From Streptomyces sp. AC555_RSS877 (GTDB lineage: Bacteria > Actinomycetota > Actinomycetes > Streptomycetales > Streptomycetaceae), in NCBI RefSeq assembly GCF_019049245.1, contig NZ_JAGMUK010000024.1, positions 62,001 through 126,000 on the forward strand: a stretch of DNA of 64,000 bases, in the 5' to 3' direction. Under the pieces are notes generated by a model. It ran no database searches. It was not told where the DNA came from and was given only the letters and a program-made list of their open reading frames with translations. Shown in pieces: positions 44,916 to 52,464 of this stretch. Every line of letters begins with the position of its first letter. Position 1 is the first letter of the stretch. The position numbers and the translations under genes were made by a program.

Positions 44916-45692
44916 GTGCCCAGCAAGAAGGCCCTCGTCCGCCGCCCCGGTCCGCGCCTCGCCGAAGGCCTGGTGACGCACATCGAGCGCGAGAAGGTCG
45001 ACGTCGATCTCGCACTCGACCAGTGGGAGGCGTACGTCGAGGCCCTGCGCACGCACGGCTGGGAGACCGTCGAGGTGGACCCGGAGGACGACTGCCCCGA
45101 CTCGGTGTTCGTCGAGGACACGGTCGTCATGTACAAGAACGTCGCGCTGATCACCCGGCCCGGCACCGAGTCCCGGCGCGAGGAGACCACGGGGGTCGAG
45201 GAGGCCGTCGCCCGGCTGGGCTGCTCGGTCAACTGGATCTGGGAGCCGGGTACGCTGGACGGCGGTGACGTGCTGAAGATCGGCGACACGATCTACGTCG
45301 GCCGGGGCGGCCGCACCAACGCGGCCGGGGTCCAGCAGCTGCGGGCCGCCTTCGAACCGCTCGGGGCCCGGATCGTCGCCGTCCCGGTGAGCAAGGTGCT
45401 GCATCTGAAGAGCGCGGTCACCGCACTGCCCGACGGGACCGTCCTCGGGCGCATCCCCCTGCTGGACGCGCCCTCGCTGTTCCCGCGTTTCCTGCCCGTG
45501 CCGGAGGAGTCCGGAGCACACGTGGTGCTCCTCGGCGGCGGCAAACTGCTGATGGCGGCAAGCGCGCCGAAGACCGCCGAGCTGCTCGGCGACCTCGGCC
45601 ACGAGCCGGTCCCGGTCGACATCAGCGAGTTCGAGAAACTCGAAGGATGTGTGACATGCCTCTCCGTGCGCCTGCGCGACCTCTACGCCTGA
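44916..45692 (+). CDS. Dimethylarginine dimethylaminohydrolase (DDAH)
   Basis: This 258-residue beta/alpha-propeller hydrolase converts methylated arginine to citrulline. Catalytic residues are visible: DSVFVEDTVV (Asp/Glu), the active-site His in KVLHLKSAVTALPDG and the nucleophilic Cys in LEGCVTCLSVRLRDLY. The GTG at 44916 begins PSKKALVRRPGPRLAEGLVT. The length is normal. Monocistronic, followed by a clear terminator. Confidence 0.92.
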   Translation: MPSKKALVRRPGPRLAEGLVTHIEREKVDVDLALDQWEAYVEALRTHGWETVEVDPEDDCPDSVFVEDTVVMYKNVALITRPGTESRREETTGVEEAVARLGCSVNWIWEPGTLDGGDVLKIGDTIYVGRGGRTNAAGVQQLRAAFEPLGARIVAVPVSKVLHLKSAVTALPDGTVLGRIPLLDAPSLFPRFLPVPEESGAHVVLLGGGKLLMAASAPKTAELLGDLGHEPVPVDISEFEKLEGCVTCLSVRLRDLYA

Positions 45693-45717
45693 AACGAGCG
45701 CACGCCTCGCCCCTCTC

Positions 45718-45748
45718 GGCCCCGGACCTGCGGTTACCGGGGCCCTTT
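45718..45748 (+). terminator. Rho-independent terminator after DDAH
   Basis: The perfect 8-bp arms GGCCCCGG and CCGGGGCC with an 11-nt loop are followed by CTTT. It lies 26 nt beyond the stop codon. Confidence 0.8.
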
Positions 45749-45799
45749 GTCATGCCCTTGGAACGCCGCTGATCAGGGATCTTTACACGGCTCTTAACC

Positions 45800-45841
45800 T
45801 ACGGTCTCGTAACCTACGGGAACGTAGCCTACGATTCCGTA
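45800..45841. promoter_or_regulatory. Three tandem operators TACG-N4-CGTA with 15-bp period
   Basis: Identical dyads TACGGTCTCGTA (45800-45811), TACGGGAACGTA (45815-45826) and TACGATTCCGTA (45830-45841) start exactly 15 bp apart upstream of the desaturase gene. The spacers differ while the arms are conserved, so selection acts on the dyads. Three phased sites indicate cooperative binding of a dimeric regulator, most likely TetR-type. Confidence 0.8.
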
Positions 45842-45904
45842 GGTACCGGCCCGGCACCGCTCGCCGGATTCTCTCGTTTCAGATCGCGTCCCCCTGGAGT
45901 ACCC

Positions 45905-46882
45905 GTGACGATCACTTCCCCTCACCTCGGCAGCCCGTCCTCGGCCTGGACCGACGCCCGGCTGTTGTACGCGCTGGAGGAAGTAGTCGAGCAGGAACTG
46001 AACCGGCACCTGAAGGTCGCCAAGGACTGGATGCCCCACGAGTACGTGCCGTGGAGCGACGGCCGCAACTTCCCTGGCATCTTCGAGGACGGCGAGGCCT
46101 GGGAGAAGGGCCAGTCCAAGGTCACCGAGCTCGGCCGGATCGCCCTGGTCGTGAACCTGCTCACCGAGGACAACCTCCCCAGCTACCACCACGAGATCGC
46201 CTCCCTCTTCGGCCGTGACGGCGCCTGGGGCACCTGGGTGCACCGCTGGACCGCGGAAGAGGGCCGGCACGGCATCGTGATGCGCGACTACCTGCTCGCC
46301 TCGCGCGCGGTCGACCCGGACAAGCTGGAGCAGTTCCGCATGGCCCACATGGCCGAGGGCTTCGAGTCGGACAACCGCCACTCGATGCTGCACTCGGTGG
46401 CCTACGTCGCCTTCCAGGAGCTGGCGACCCGCGTCTCGCACCGCAACACGGGCCACCAGTCCGGCGACCCGGTCTGCGACCGCATGCTGGCGCGCATCGC
46501 GACCGACGAGAACCTGCACATGGTCTTCTACCGCAACCTGCTCAAGGCGGCCTTCGACCTCGCGCCCGACCTGACGATGCAGGCGGTCCGCGACGTGATC
46601 GTGAACTTCCGGATGCCCGGCCACGGCATGCCCGGCTTCGAGCGGGCCGCCGCGCAGATGGCCATCGGCGAGGTCTACAACATGCGCATCCACCACGACG
46701 ACGTCATCCAGCCCGTCCTGCGCTTCCTGAAGGTCCTGGAGATCGACGGCCTCGGCCCCGAGGGCCTCAAGGCCCAGGAGGAACTCGGCCTGTACATGAG
46801 CGGCCTGGACTCGGAGGCCTCCAAGTTCGACGAGAAGCTGGCGGCGCGCAAGGCGCGGATGGCGGCCCGCGCGGCCGGCTGA
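45905..46882 (+). CDS. Acyl-ACP desaturase (soluble, diiron)
   Basis: This 325-residue ferritin-like enzyme inserts a double bond into acyl chains bound to ACP, adjusting membrane fluidity. Diiron ligands lie in LLTEDNLPSYHHEI, TAEEGRHGIVMRDY and IATDENLHMVFYRN. It resembles mycobacterial DesA1/DesA2. The GTG at 45905 has GGAG 5-6 nt upstream. Transcription is probably controlled by the three phased operators 64-105 bp upstream. Confidence 0.92.
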   Translation: MTITSPHLGSPSSAWTDARLLYALEEVVEQELNRHLKVAKDWMPHEYVPWSDGRNFPGIFEDGEAWEKGQSKVTELGRIALVVNLLTEDNLPSYHHEIASLFGRDGAWGTWVHRWTAEEGRHGIVMRDYLLASRAVDPDKLEQFRMAHMAEGFESDNRHSMLHSVAYVAFQELATRVSHRNTGHQSGDPVCDRMLARIATDENLHMVFYRNLLKAAFDLAPDLTMQAVRDVIVNFRMPGHGMPGFERAAAQMAIGEVYNMRIHHDDVIQPVLRFLKVLEIDGLGPEGLKAQEELGLYMSGLDSEASKFDEKLAARKARMAARAAG

Positions 46883-46894
46883 CAGACCTGGGGG

Positions 46895-46967
46895 CGGGGC
46901 CGGCTGGATTCGAACCAGCGTGTTCCGGTTCTGGAGACCGACGCGCCTGCCTCTGCGCTACGACCCC
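46895..46967 (-). tRNA. tRNA-Trp-like (anticodon CCA), unusual D-arm
   Basis: A 73-nt cloverleaf was folded by hand: acceptor GGGGTCG/CGGCCCC, D-arm GCGC-AGAGGCAG-GCGC, anticodon loop CTCCAGA (CCA), T-arm GCTGG-TTCGAAT-CCAGC, discriminator G. 3'-CCA is not encoded. The anticodon and G73 fit tRNA-Trp. The D-arm is the same as in the two other tRNA genes at 49526-49682. Confidence 0.7.
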
Positions 46968-46984
46968 GCCCTTGACGAAAGAGA

Positions 46985-48172
46985 CTAGCCCTCCGGCTCC
47001 TGCCGGAGGGCCGTCCTGTGCACGCTGCGTACGGCCGCCACGTCGGCCGGCACCGTCGGCGGCGGCACATGGGCACAGGCGGCCTCCAGACGGCGTTTGA
47101 CGCTGCCGGCGATGCCCCGGCCGAGGACGAAGCGGGTGGCCGTGGTGGCGCGCGGTGCGGTGTCGAGGAGGCGGTGCGCCTCGCGGCTGCGCATGCCCGT
47201 GTGAGTGAGGACGAGGTGACCGAGGCGGTGGGTGGTGCCCGCGAGGGCTTCCGCGATCGTCCCGGCGGCCGGCACGTCGATGTGGTTGTCGGCCGCGCCC
47301 AGTACCGCCGCCGCCCGGACCCGGCCGAGGTCCAGCAGGGCGACTCCGGCCGTGACAGCCGCCGAGACCAGCCGGGCCGCGGCCTGCGGGCCGATGCCGT
47401 TGCTGGCCACGGACAGGCGGGCGAGCCGCCCGTACGGTGCCCGCTCCAGGGCGTGGGAGAGGTGGAGGGCGCCCGCCTCCCCCAACCCGGCCGCGGAGAC
47501 GTACAGTTCGTCGATCGCCCCGGCCGCGATCACCGCGGCGAGCGGCTGCGCCCCGGCTTCCCCCAGCGGGTTGCCGCCGACGAAGAGCCGTTCGATACGG
47601 CGTCCGTTGCCGGCGGCCGCGAGCAGGGCGTCGGCGAGGACGGCGGTGCCCGCCGCGTCGAGGCCGGTCTGGACGAGGTCGAGGGTGCGCAACGACCGGG
47701 CCGACTCGACGAGTTCGGCCGCCGCCCGGCCGCCTGCGCCGCCCAACGGGTTGCGCTTCAGCCAGACACCGGTGACCACCTGCTCGGAGGCGCGCAACTG
47801 GTCGGCGATCCGGCAGGCGCCGCCCGCGGTGATGTTGTTGCAGCCGAGGTAGAGCGTCTCGACGCCGGTGTTCGTGCCGGCCACGGCGGTGGCGCCCGCG
47901 TCGCCGAGCGCGTCGGTTCCGAGCAGCAGATGCCGTACAGGCGACGGGCCTCGGGAGAGCGCTTCGGCGACCAGGGCGGCGCCCTGGGCACCCAGTTGCT
48001 GCTTGCACAGGTCGAGACGGCCGTCGGGCAGCGCCGTACCGGCCGCGAAGTCCAGGCGCTGCCCGGCCGGGCGCCCGGCGCGCAACCAGTCCAGCAGCGG
48101 GGCGAGTTCGGCGCGCGGGCGTGGCACGACGCGCGGGACCCCGGCGAAGCCCGTCACGGGTTGTTCGCTCAC
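46985..48172 (-). CDS. Leucine-rich-repeat (ribonuclease-inhibitor-like) protein
   Basis: This 395-residue soluble protein is built of repeats of about 28 residues with an LxLxxNxL-like pattern: HLLLGTDALGDAGATAVA, TLYLGCNNITAGGACRIAD, GVWLKRNPLGGAGG, RLFVGGNPLGEAGAQPLA, RLSVASNGIGPQAAARLV and HLVLTHTGMRSREAHRLL. It is the RNase-inhibitor type of LRR, rare in bacteria. The GTG at 48172 overlaps the SDR stop by 4 nt (a GTG directly upstream is also possible), so the two proteins are made together. The partner is unknown. Confidence 0.82.
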   Translation of the reverse strand: MSEQPVTGFAGVPRVVPRPRAELAPLLDWLRAGRPAGQRLDFAAGTALPDGRLDLCKQQLGAQGAALVAEALSRGPSPVRHLLLGTDALGDAGATAVAGTNTGVETLYLGCNNITAGGACRIADQLRASEQVVTGVWLKRNPLGGAGGRAAAELVESARSLRTLDLVQTGLDAAGTAVLADALLAAAGNGRRIERLFVGGNPLGEAGAQPLAAVIAAGAIDELYVSAAGLGEAGALHLSHALERAPYGRLARLSVASNGIGPQAAARLVSAAVTAGVALLDLGRVRAAAVLGAADNHIDVPAAGTIAEALAGTTHRLGHLVLTHTGMRSREAHRLLDTAPRATTATRFVLGRGIAGSVKRRLEAACAHVPPPTVPADVAAVRSVHRTALRQEPEG

Positions 48173-49497
48173 CACTGCGCCTCCCGGTAGTCCTTGAGGA
48201 AGACCCCGGACACGGGGTCCCCGGCCTCGCCGCGCACGATCGGGTCGTACACGCGGGCCGCGCCGTCCACGATGTCCAGTGGCGTACGGAAGCCCGCGCC
48301 CGCCATCCGGGCCTTCTTCGGCGCCGGGTTCTCGTCCGTGATCCAGCCGGTGTCGACGGCGCACATGTGCACGCCCCGCTCGGCGAGTTCGGCGGCGCTG
48401 GTGCGGGTGAGCATGTTGAGGGCGGCCTTGGCCATGTTGGTGTGCGGGTGGCCGGCCATCTTGTTGCGGACCGCGAACCGGCCCTCGACGGCGGTCACGT
48501 TGACCACGTACCGGCGTGGGTGCGGCGAGGCGAGCAGCAGGGGCAGCAGCCGGTCGCACAGCAGGGCCGGGGCGAGGGCGTTGACCAGCTGGGTCTCCAG
48601 GACCTCGGCCGGGTCCAGGGCACCGAGCCGGGCCGACCAGGAGTTCTCCGGGGCCGGGTCGGGAAGCAGTCCGGCCTCGTCGGCCTCGCGCAGCGCGACT
48701 GGCAGGGAGGCGGCACCGCCGCCCAGCATCCGCATCGGGGTGAAGCCGGGCGCGTGACGTGCGCCCTCGGGCAGCGCGTCGTACTCCCCCGCCGCGAGCA
48801 GCGCGTACGACTCGGGCGGGCGACGCACGGTCTGTGCCGCGTTGTTGACGAGGACGTCCAGCGGCTCGCCCTCCTGCCGCAACTCCTCGCACAGCCCCAG
48901 CACCTGGCGCGGATCGCGCAGGTCGACCGCGAGGACGGTCAGCCGGTCCCGCCACTTCCCGCTGCCCGGCTCGGCCCGGAAGCGGCGCACGGTGTCGTGC
49001 GGGAAGCGCGAGGTGACCAGCAGTTCGGCCCCGTCGCGCAGCATCATCAGCGCCAGCTGGAAGCCGATCTTCACCCGGCCGCCGGTGAGGAGCACCCGGC
49101 GCCCGCTCAGGTCGGTGCTCAGGCCGCGGCGGGCGGTGTTGTCGGCGGCGCAGGCCGGGCACAGGCGGTGGTAGAAGGAATCGACCTGCCGATAGGGCGA
49201 CTTGCAGACATAGCAGGTGCGCGGCTTGCGGAAGACCCCGCCGGTGCCCGCGGCGGCCAGGGGGGCGTCCTCGCGCCGGTCGGCCGCGCCGGTCGCGGTC
49301 GCGGCCATCACCTCGGCGTCGGCTGCCGTCAGTTCGGCCCCGCGTGCCTTGCGCCGCCGCAGCCGTCCGTCCCTCGCGAAGGACGCGGCGACCTGCTCGG
49401 CACGCAGCCGTACGGGGTCGTCGACGGGCAGCGCCCGCAGCCGCGCGACCGTGCGGTGGAAGGCGGCCAACTCCTCCTCGCCGAGTGCGTCTCGCAT
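48169..49497 (-). CDS. SDR-family oxidoreductase with zinc-ribbon insert
   Basis: This 442-residue protein has an N-terminal helical region, a four-cysteine zinc ribbon (CYVCK ... LCPAC, about residues 95-114), and a short-chain dehydrogenase domain with RVLLTGGRVKIGFQLALMML, the NNAAQTV motif and a hydrophobic region before the HPHTNMAKAALNM active-site Tyr-less segment (H/N in place of YxxxK Tyr). It may therefore bind cofactor without normal SDR catalysis. The ATG at 49497 lies just beyond the tRNA-Asp-like gene. Coupled to the LRR gene. Confidence 0.8.
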   Translation of the reverse strand: MRDALGEEELAAFHRTVARLRALPVDDPVRLRAEQVAASFARDGRLRRRKARGAELTAADAEVMAATATGAADRREDAPLAAAGTGGVFRKPRTCYVCKSPYRQVDSFYHRLCPACAADNTARRGLSTDLSGRRVLLTGGRVKIGFQLALMMLRDGAELLVTSRFPHDTVRRFRAEPGSGKWRDRLTVLAVDLRDPRQVLGLCEELRQEGEPLDVLVNNAAQTVRRPPESYALLAAGEYDALPEGARHAPGFTPMRMLGGGAASLPVALREADEAGLLPDPAPENSWSARLGALDPAEVLETQLVNALAPALLCDRLLPLLLASPHPRRYVVNVTAVEGRFAVRNKMAGHPHTNMAKAALNMLTRTSAAELAERGVHMCAVDTGWITDENPAPKKARMAGAGFRTPLDIVDGAARVYDPIVRGEAGDPVSGVFLKDYREAQW

Positions 49498-49525
49498 GTG
49501 TCCCCGCCCGTCCGGTGCCGTGCTG

Positions 49526-49600
49526 TGGTGGGCCGGACCGGATTCGAACCGGCGTTTCCGCCCTGACAAGGCGGTGCGCCTGCCTCTGCGCTACCGACCC
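49526..49600 (-). tRNA. tRNA-Asp-like (anticodon GTC), unusual D-arm
   Basis: Hand-folded: acceptor GGGTCGG/CCGGCCC, D-arm beginning TAGCGCAGAGGCAG, anticodon loop TTGTCAG (GTC), T-loop TTCGAAT, discriminator A and an encoded 3'-CCA. Bacterial tRNA-Asp normally has G73, so the identity element is atypical. Confidence 0.7.
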
Positions 49601-49610
49601 ACCCGCGCGA

Positions 49611-49682
49611 TCCGGACGACCGGATTCGAACCGGCGTATCCGCCTGGGCAAGGCGGCGCGACTGCCTCTGCGCTACGCCCGG
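49611..49682 (-). tRNA. tRNA-Gly-like (anticodon GCC), unusual acceptor and D-arm
   Basis: Hand-folded: acceptor CCGGGCG/CGTCCGG, D-arm again TAGCGCAGAGGCAG, anticodon loop TTGCCCA (GCC), T-loop TTCGAAT, discriminator A, no encoded CCA. Bacterial tRNA-Gly normally has G1-C72 and U73; here C1-G72 and A73. It lies 10 nt from the previous tRNA gene. Confidence 0.65.
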
Positions 49683-49769
49683 CCGCGCCCCCGGATCCTA
49701 ACCGCCCGCCCGCCGACTGGTCGCACGAATTTACGGCCCGCCCGGCGAGTGAGGCGTGGTCGGGGGCCG

Positions 49770-49996
49770 CTAGGGCCTGTCCGGCGGATCATGCCGCAGA
49801 CACGGGGCCTGGCACGCCGATCTGCGGTGTTGTCGTCGGTTGCCGACTCCCCCACTCTCGACTTCGCTAGAGCGGGGGGACCCCCATCGCGTCGACGCCC
49901 TCCTCCGCCTTGCAGCTCGACGCACCAGGCCCCGCTCACCTGCGTCGACGAGGCGCCGCGGATGTCCTGCGACTTGATCCGCCGGACAGGCCCTAG
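49770..49996. mobile_element. 227-bp MITE with 22-bp terminal inverted repeats
   Basis: Perfect terminal repeats beginning CTAGGGCCTGTCCGGCGGAT (49770-49791 and 49975-49996) enclose about 180 bp with no transposase. CTAG at each end fits a YTAR target duplication as made by IS5-family elements. Inside is a hairpin CCCCC...AGAGCGGGGGG (49850-49880). The right end supplies the TAG stop of the WhiB-like gene. Confidence 0.8.
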
Positions 49997-50274
49997 TCGC
50001 TCGTCCGCCTGAGGTGCAGACGTTCCTTCTCGGACAGGCCGCCCCAGACGCCGAAGCGCTCGTCGTTGGACAGGGCGTACTCCAGGCACGCGGTGCGCAT
50101 CTCGCACATGCCGCAGATGCGCTTCGCCTCGCGCACCGAGCTGCCCGGTTCGGGGAAGAAGAAGTCCGCCCCGGTCTGCGCGCACAGGGCCTGCGTCTGC
50201 CAGCCGAGGTCGGCCGGGGTGATGGTGTCGATGTGCATGAGCGACATCGTGCCCGGACGCGAAAAACGTTCCAT
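49993..50274 (-). CDS. WhiB-like transcriptional regulator
   Basis: This protein of about 93 residues has the four iron-sulfur cysteines (LCAQTG, then ICGMCEMRTACLEYA) and the WhiB turn GVWGGLSEKERLHLRR. The C-terminus is short and lacks a long basic tail. The ATG at 50274 is the longest ATG; starts at 50247 or 50238 are equally possible because no clear ribosome-binding site is seen. Wbl proteins sense redox or NO and bind the principal sigma factor. The stop codon coincides with the end of the MITE. Confidence 0.88.
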   Translation of the reverse strand: MERFSRPGTMSLMHIDTITPADLGWQTQALCAQTGADFFFPEPGSSVREAKRICGMCEMRTACLEYALSNDERFGVWGGLSEKERLHLRRTSD

Positions 50275-50494
50275 CAACGCACGATCAACGCCGGGCCCGC
50301 ACGGCCTTGGGCAGCCCGATGATGACCGGTGCGCACACCTGGGCGCACGGCGGCGCGCTGGACGCCGTACGACAAGATGAGTTCATGTGGCCACTCAGGG
50401 TGACCGGACCGGTCGTGCGGGCCCCGCGCGTTTGTCAGTGCGCGGTGCGAGACTCGGCAGTGCAGGCAACGGGACCCTTCTAAGGAGGGCAGAG

Positions 50495-51286
50495 ATGCTC
50501 ACCACCCGTTATGTCACCGGCGCTCCGAACTGGCTCGACCTCGGCACACCCGACATCGAGGGCGCCTCCTCCTTCTACGGCGCGCTCTTCGGCTGGCAGT
50601 TCCGGTCGGGCGGGCCCGAGACCGGCGGCTACGGCTTCTTCCAGCTCGACGGCAGGACGGCCGCGGGGGGCATGCAGACCACCCCCGACCAGGGCCCGCC
50701 GTCCTGGACCGTGTACTTCCGGACGCCGGACGCGGACGCCACCGCGAAGGCGGCCGAGCAGGCGCACGGCTCGGTGCTGATGCAGCCCATGGACGTCCTG
50801 GACCAGGGCCGTATGGCCATCCTCGCCGACCAGGCGGGCGTGTCCTTCGGCATCTGGCAGCCCGCCGCCAACCCGGGCCTGGACGTCGTGCAGGAACAGG
50901 GCTCGCTGTGCTGGCTGGAGCTGTACACGCCCGACCTTCCCGCGGCCGCCGGGTTCTACAACAGGCTGTTCGGCTGGGAGACCTCCGCGCTCACCTTCGC
51001 CGGCGACACCTACACCACCGTCCATCCGTCGGGGACCGAGCCGGGCGCCATGTTCGGCGGCATCGTCCCGCTGGAGGGCGACCCGACGAAAGCGGGGGCG
51101 GGGGCCTGGCTGCCGTACTTCGAGGTCCCGGACGCGGACGCCGCGGTCGCCACGGCGCAGGAGCGGGGCGGCACGGTCCGGCTGCCGGCGACGGACCTGG
51201 AGGACGTCGGCCGCATCGCCGAACTCGCCGACCCGTACGGCGCCCGCTTCGCGGTGATCAAGAGCGCGCCGCCGCAGCAGACCTAG
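50495..51286 (+). CDS. Two-domain VOC (glyoxalase/bleomycin-resistance fold) protein
   Basis: This 263-residue protein has two vicinal-oxygen-chelate domains (about residues 8-120 and 132-258). Both open similarly: PNWLDLGTPDIEGASSFYGA and CWLELYTPDLPAAAGFYNRL, each followed by FGWE/FGWQ. A strong ribosome-binding site AAGGAGGG precedes the ATG. Homologues are called hydroxylases or glyoxalase-like; the substrate is unknown. Confidence 0.87.
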   Translation: MLTTRYVTGAPNWLDLGTPDIEGASSFYGALFGWQFRSGGPETGGYGFFQLDGRTAAGGMQTTPDQGPPSWTVYFRTPDADATAKAAEQAHGSVLMQPMDVLDQGRMAILADQAGVSFGIWQPAANPGLDVVQEQGSLCWLELYTPDLPAAAGFYNRLFGWETSALTFAGDTYTTVHPSGTEPGAMFGGIVPLEGDPTKAGAGAWLPYFEVPDADAAVATAQERGGTVRLPATDLEDVGRIAELADPYGARFAVIKSAPPQQT

Positions 51287-51311
51287 CCGGGGCAGGCGTG
51301 GGCGTGGCGAG

Positions 51312-52361
51312 TCAGGCCGAGGCGCGGCGGACCAGTGTCGTCGACAGGACGATGCCGGACGGCCGCGTCTCCTCGCCGGTGGTGCGGCGGTCGAGGCCGC
51401 GCAGCAGCAGGCGGGCCATCAACCGGCCCATCTCCTCTATGTCCTGACGGACCGTGGTCAGAGGAGGGTCGCTCTGTTCGGCGACGGGCAGCATGTCATC
51501 GAAACCGATCACGGCGACGTCCTCGGGCACGCGCCGCCCGTGCTCGCGCAGCACCCGCAGGGCGCCGGCGGCGGTGAGGTCGTTGGCGGCGAACACCGCG
51601 TCCACGTCGGGCCATCGGTCGAGGAGTTCGCGCATCGCCCGCTCGCCGCCGGCCGGGGTGAAGTCGCCCGGCGCGACCGGCCGCACGTCGGCGTCGGCCA
51701 TGACGTCCCGGTACCCGTCGAGACGGTCCGCCGCCGAGGTCTGGTCGAGCGGGCCGGTGATGTGCGCGACGCGCCTGCGGCCGAGAGAGACGAGATGGCG
51801 CACGGCGTCGCGGGCGCCGCCGCGGTTGTCGCTGTCGACGTAGACGACGTCGTCTCCCTCGCCGTCGCTCCAGCCGGGGCGGCCGCCGAAGACGGTCGGG
51901 ACGCCGGCCCGGCGGATCAGTCCGGGCAGCGGGTCGTCGAGGTGCAGCGAGAACACCAGCGCCCCGTCGACATGGCCGCCGGCGAGATAGCGGCCGACCC
52001 GGGCGTGGTCGTCGCGGCCCTCGGTGAGCAGCAGCACCAGCTGGTTGTCGAGGGCCGTCAACTCCTTGCTGATGCCGCGCAGTTGCAGGGCGAAGAAGGG
52101 GTCGGCGAAGACCCGAGTCTCCGGTTCGGCGACGACCACGGCGACGGCGTGGTGCCGCTTGGTCACCAGGCTGCGGGCGGCCTGGTTGGGTACGTACCCG
52201 AGCTCGTCCACCGCGCGCCGCACCCGTTCCACGAGCGGCTCCCTGACCCCGTCCCCGCCGTTGACCACACGCGAGGCGGTGGCCCGCGAGACCCCGGCCC
52301 GCGCGGCCACGGCCTCCAGCGTGGGACGCGGCGCTGTCTCGGTCACTTCGGGGCTCCTCAT
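51312..52361 (-). CDS. LacI-family transcriptional regulator
   Basis: This 349-residue regulator has a HTH at the N-terminus (TLEAVAARAGVSRATASRVV, GYVPNQAARSLVTKRH) and a periplasmic-binding-protein-like domain (DDVVYVDSDNRGGARDAVRH, GFDDMLPVAEQSDPPLTTVR). It is predicted to bind a sugar. A 28-bp perfect palindrome 36 nt upstream is its likely operator. The adjacent secreted sugar-oxidation genes are plausible targets. The ATG at 52361 was chosen over the upstream GTG because the operator lies between. Confidence 0.9.
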   Translation of the reverse strand: MRSPEVTETAPRPTLEAVAARAGVSRATASRVVNGGDGVREPLVERVRRAVDELGYVPNQAARSLVTKRHHAVAVVVAEPETRVFADPFFALQLRGISKELTALDNQLVLLLTEGRDDHARVGRYLAGGHVDGALVFSLHLDDPLPGLIRRAGVPTVFGGRPGWSDGEGDDVVYVDSDNRGGARDAVRHLVSLGRRRVAHITGPLDQTSAADRLDGYRDVMADADVRPVAPGDFTPAGGERAMRELLDRWPDVDAVFAANDLTAAGALRVLREHGRRVPEDVAVIGFDDMLPVAEQSDPPLTTVRQDIEEMGRLMARLLLRGLDRRTTGEETRPSGIVLSTTLVRRASA

Positions 52362-52396
52362 CGGCGGGGTGCCGATCAGGATAGCGCCGGAGGTGG

Positions 52397-52424
52397 ACCG
52401 GGGTGAGAGCGCTCTCACCCCGGT
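52397..52424. promoter_or_regulatory. LacI operator, 28-bp perfect palindrome
   Basis: The core is TGAGAGCGCTCTCA, extended on each side by ACCGGGG/CCCCGGT. The central GAGCGCTC is the classic LacI-family half-site pair in Streptomyces. It lies between the laccase stop and the LacI start, so autoregulation is expected. Confidence 0.85.
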
Positions 52425-52464
52425 CTCGGAGCACTTCGCGAAGCACGGAAGCCCCGCGACCGGC

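Noticed and set aside
46895..49996. Integrated genetic element at the tRNA genes
   Set aside because: No integrase, excisionase, direct att repeats or phage/plasmid genes were seen; only a small MITE is present.
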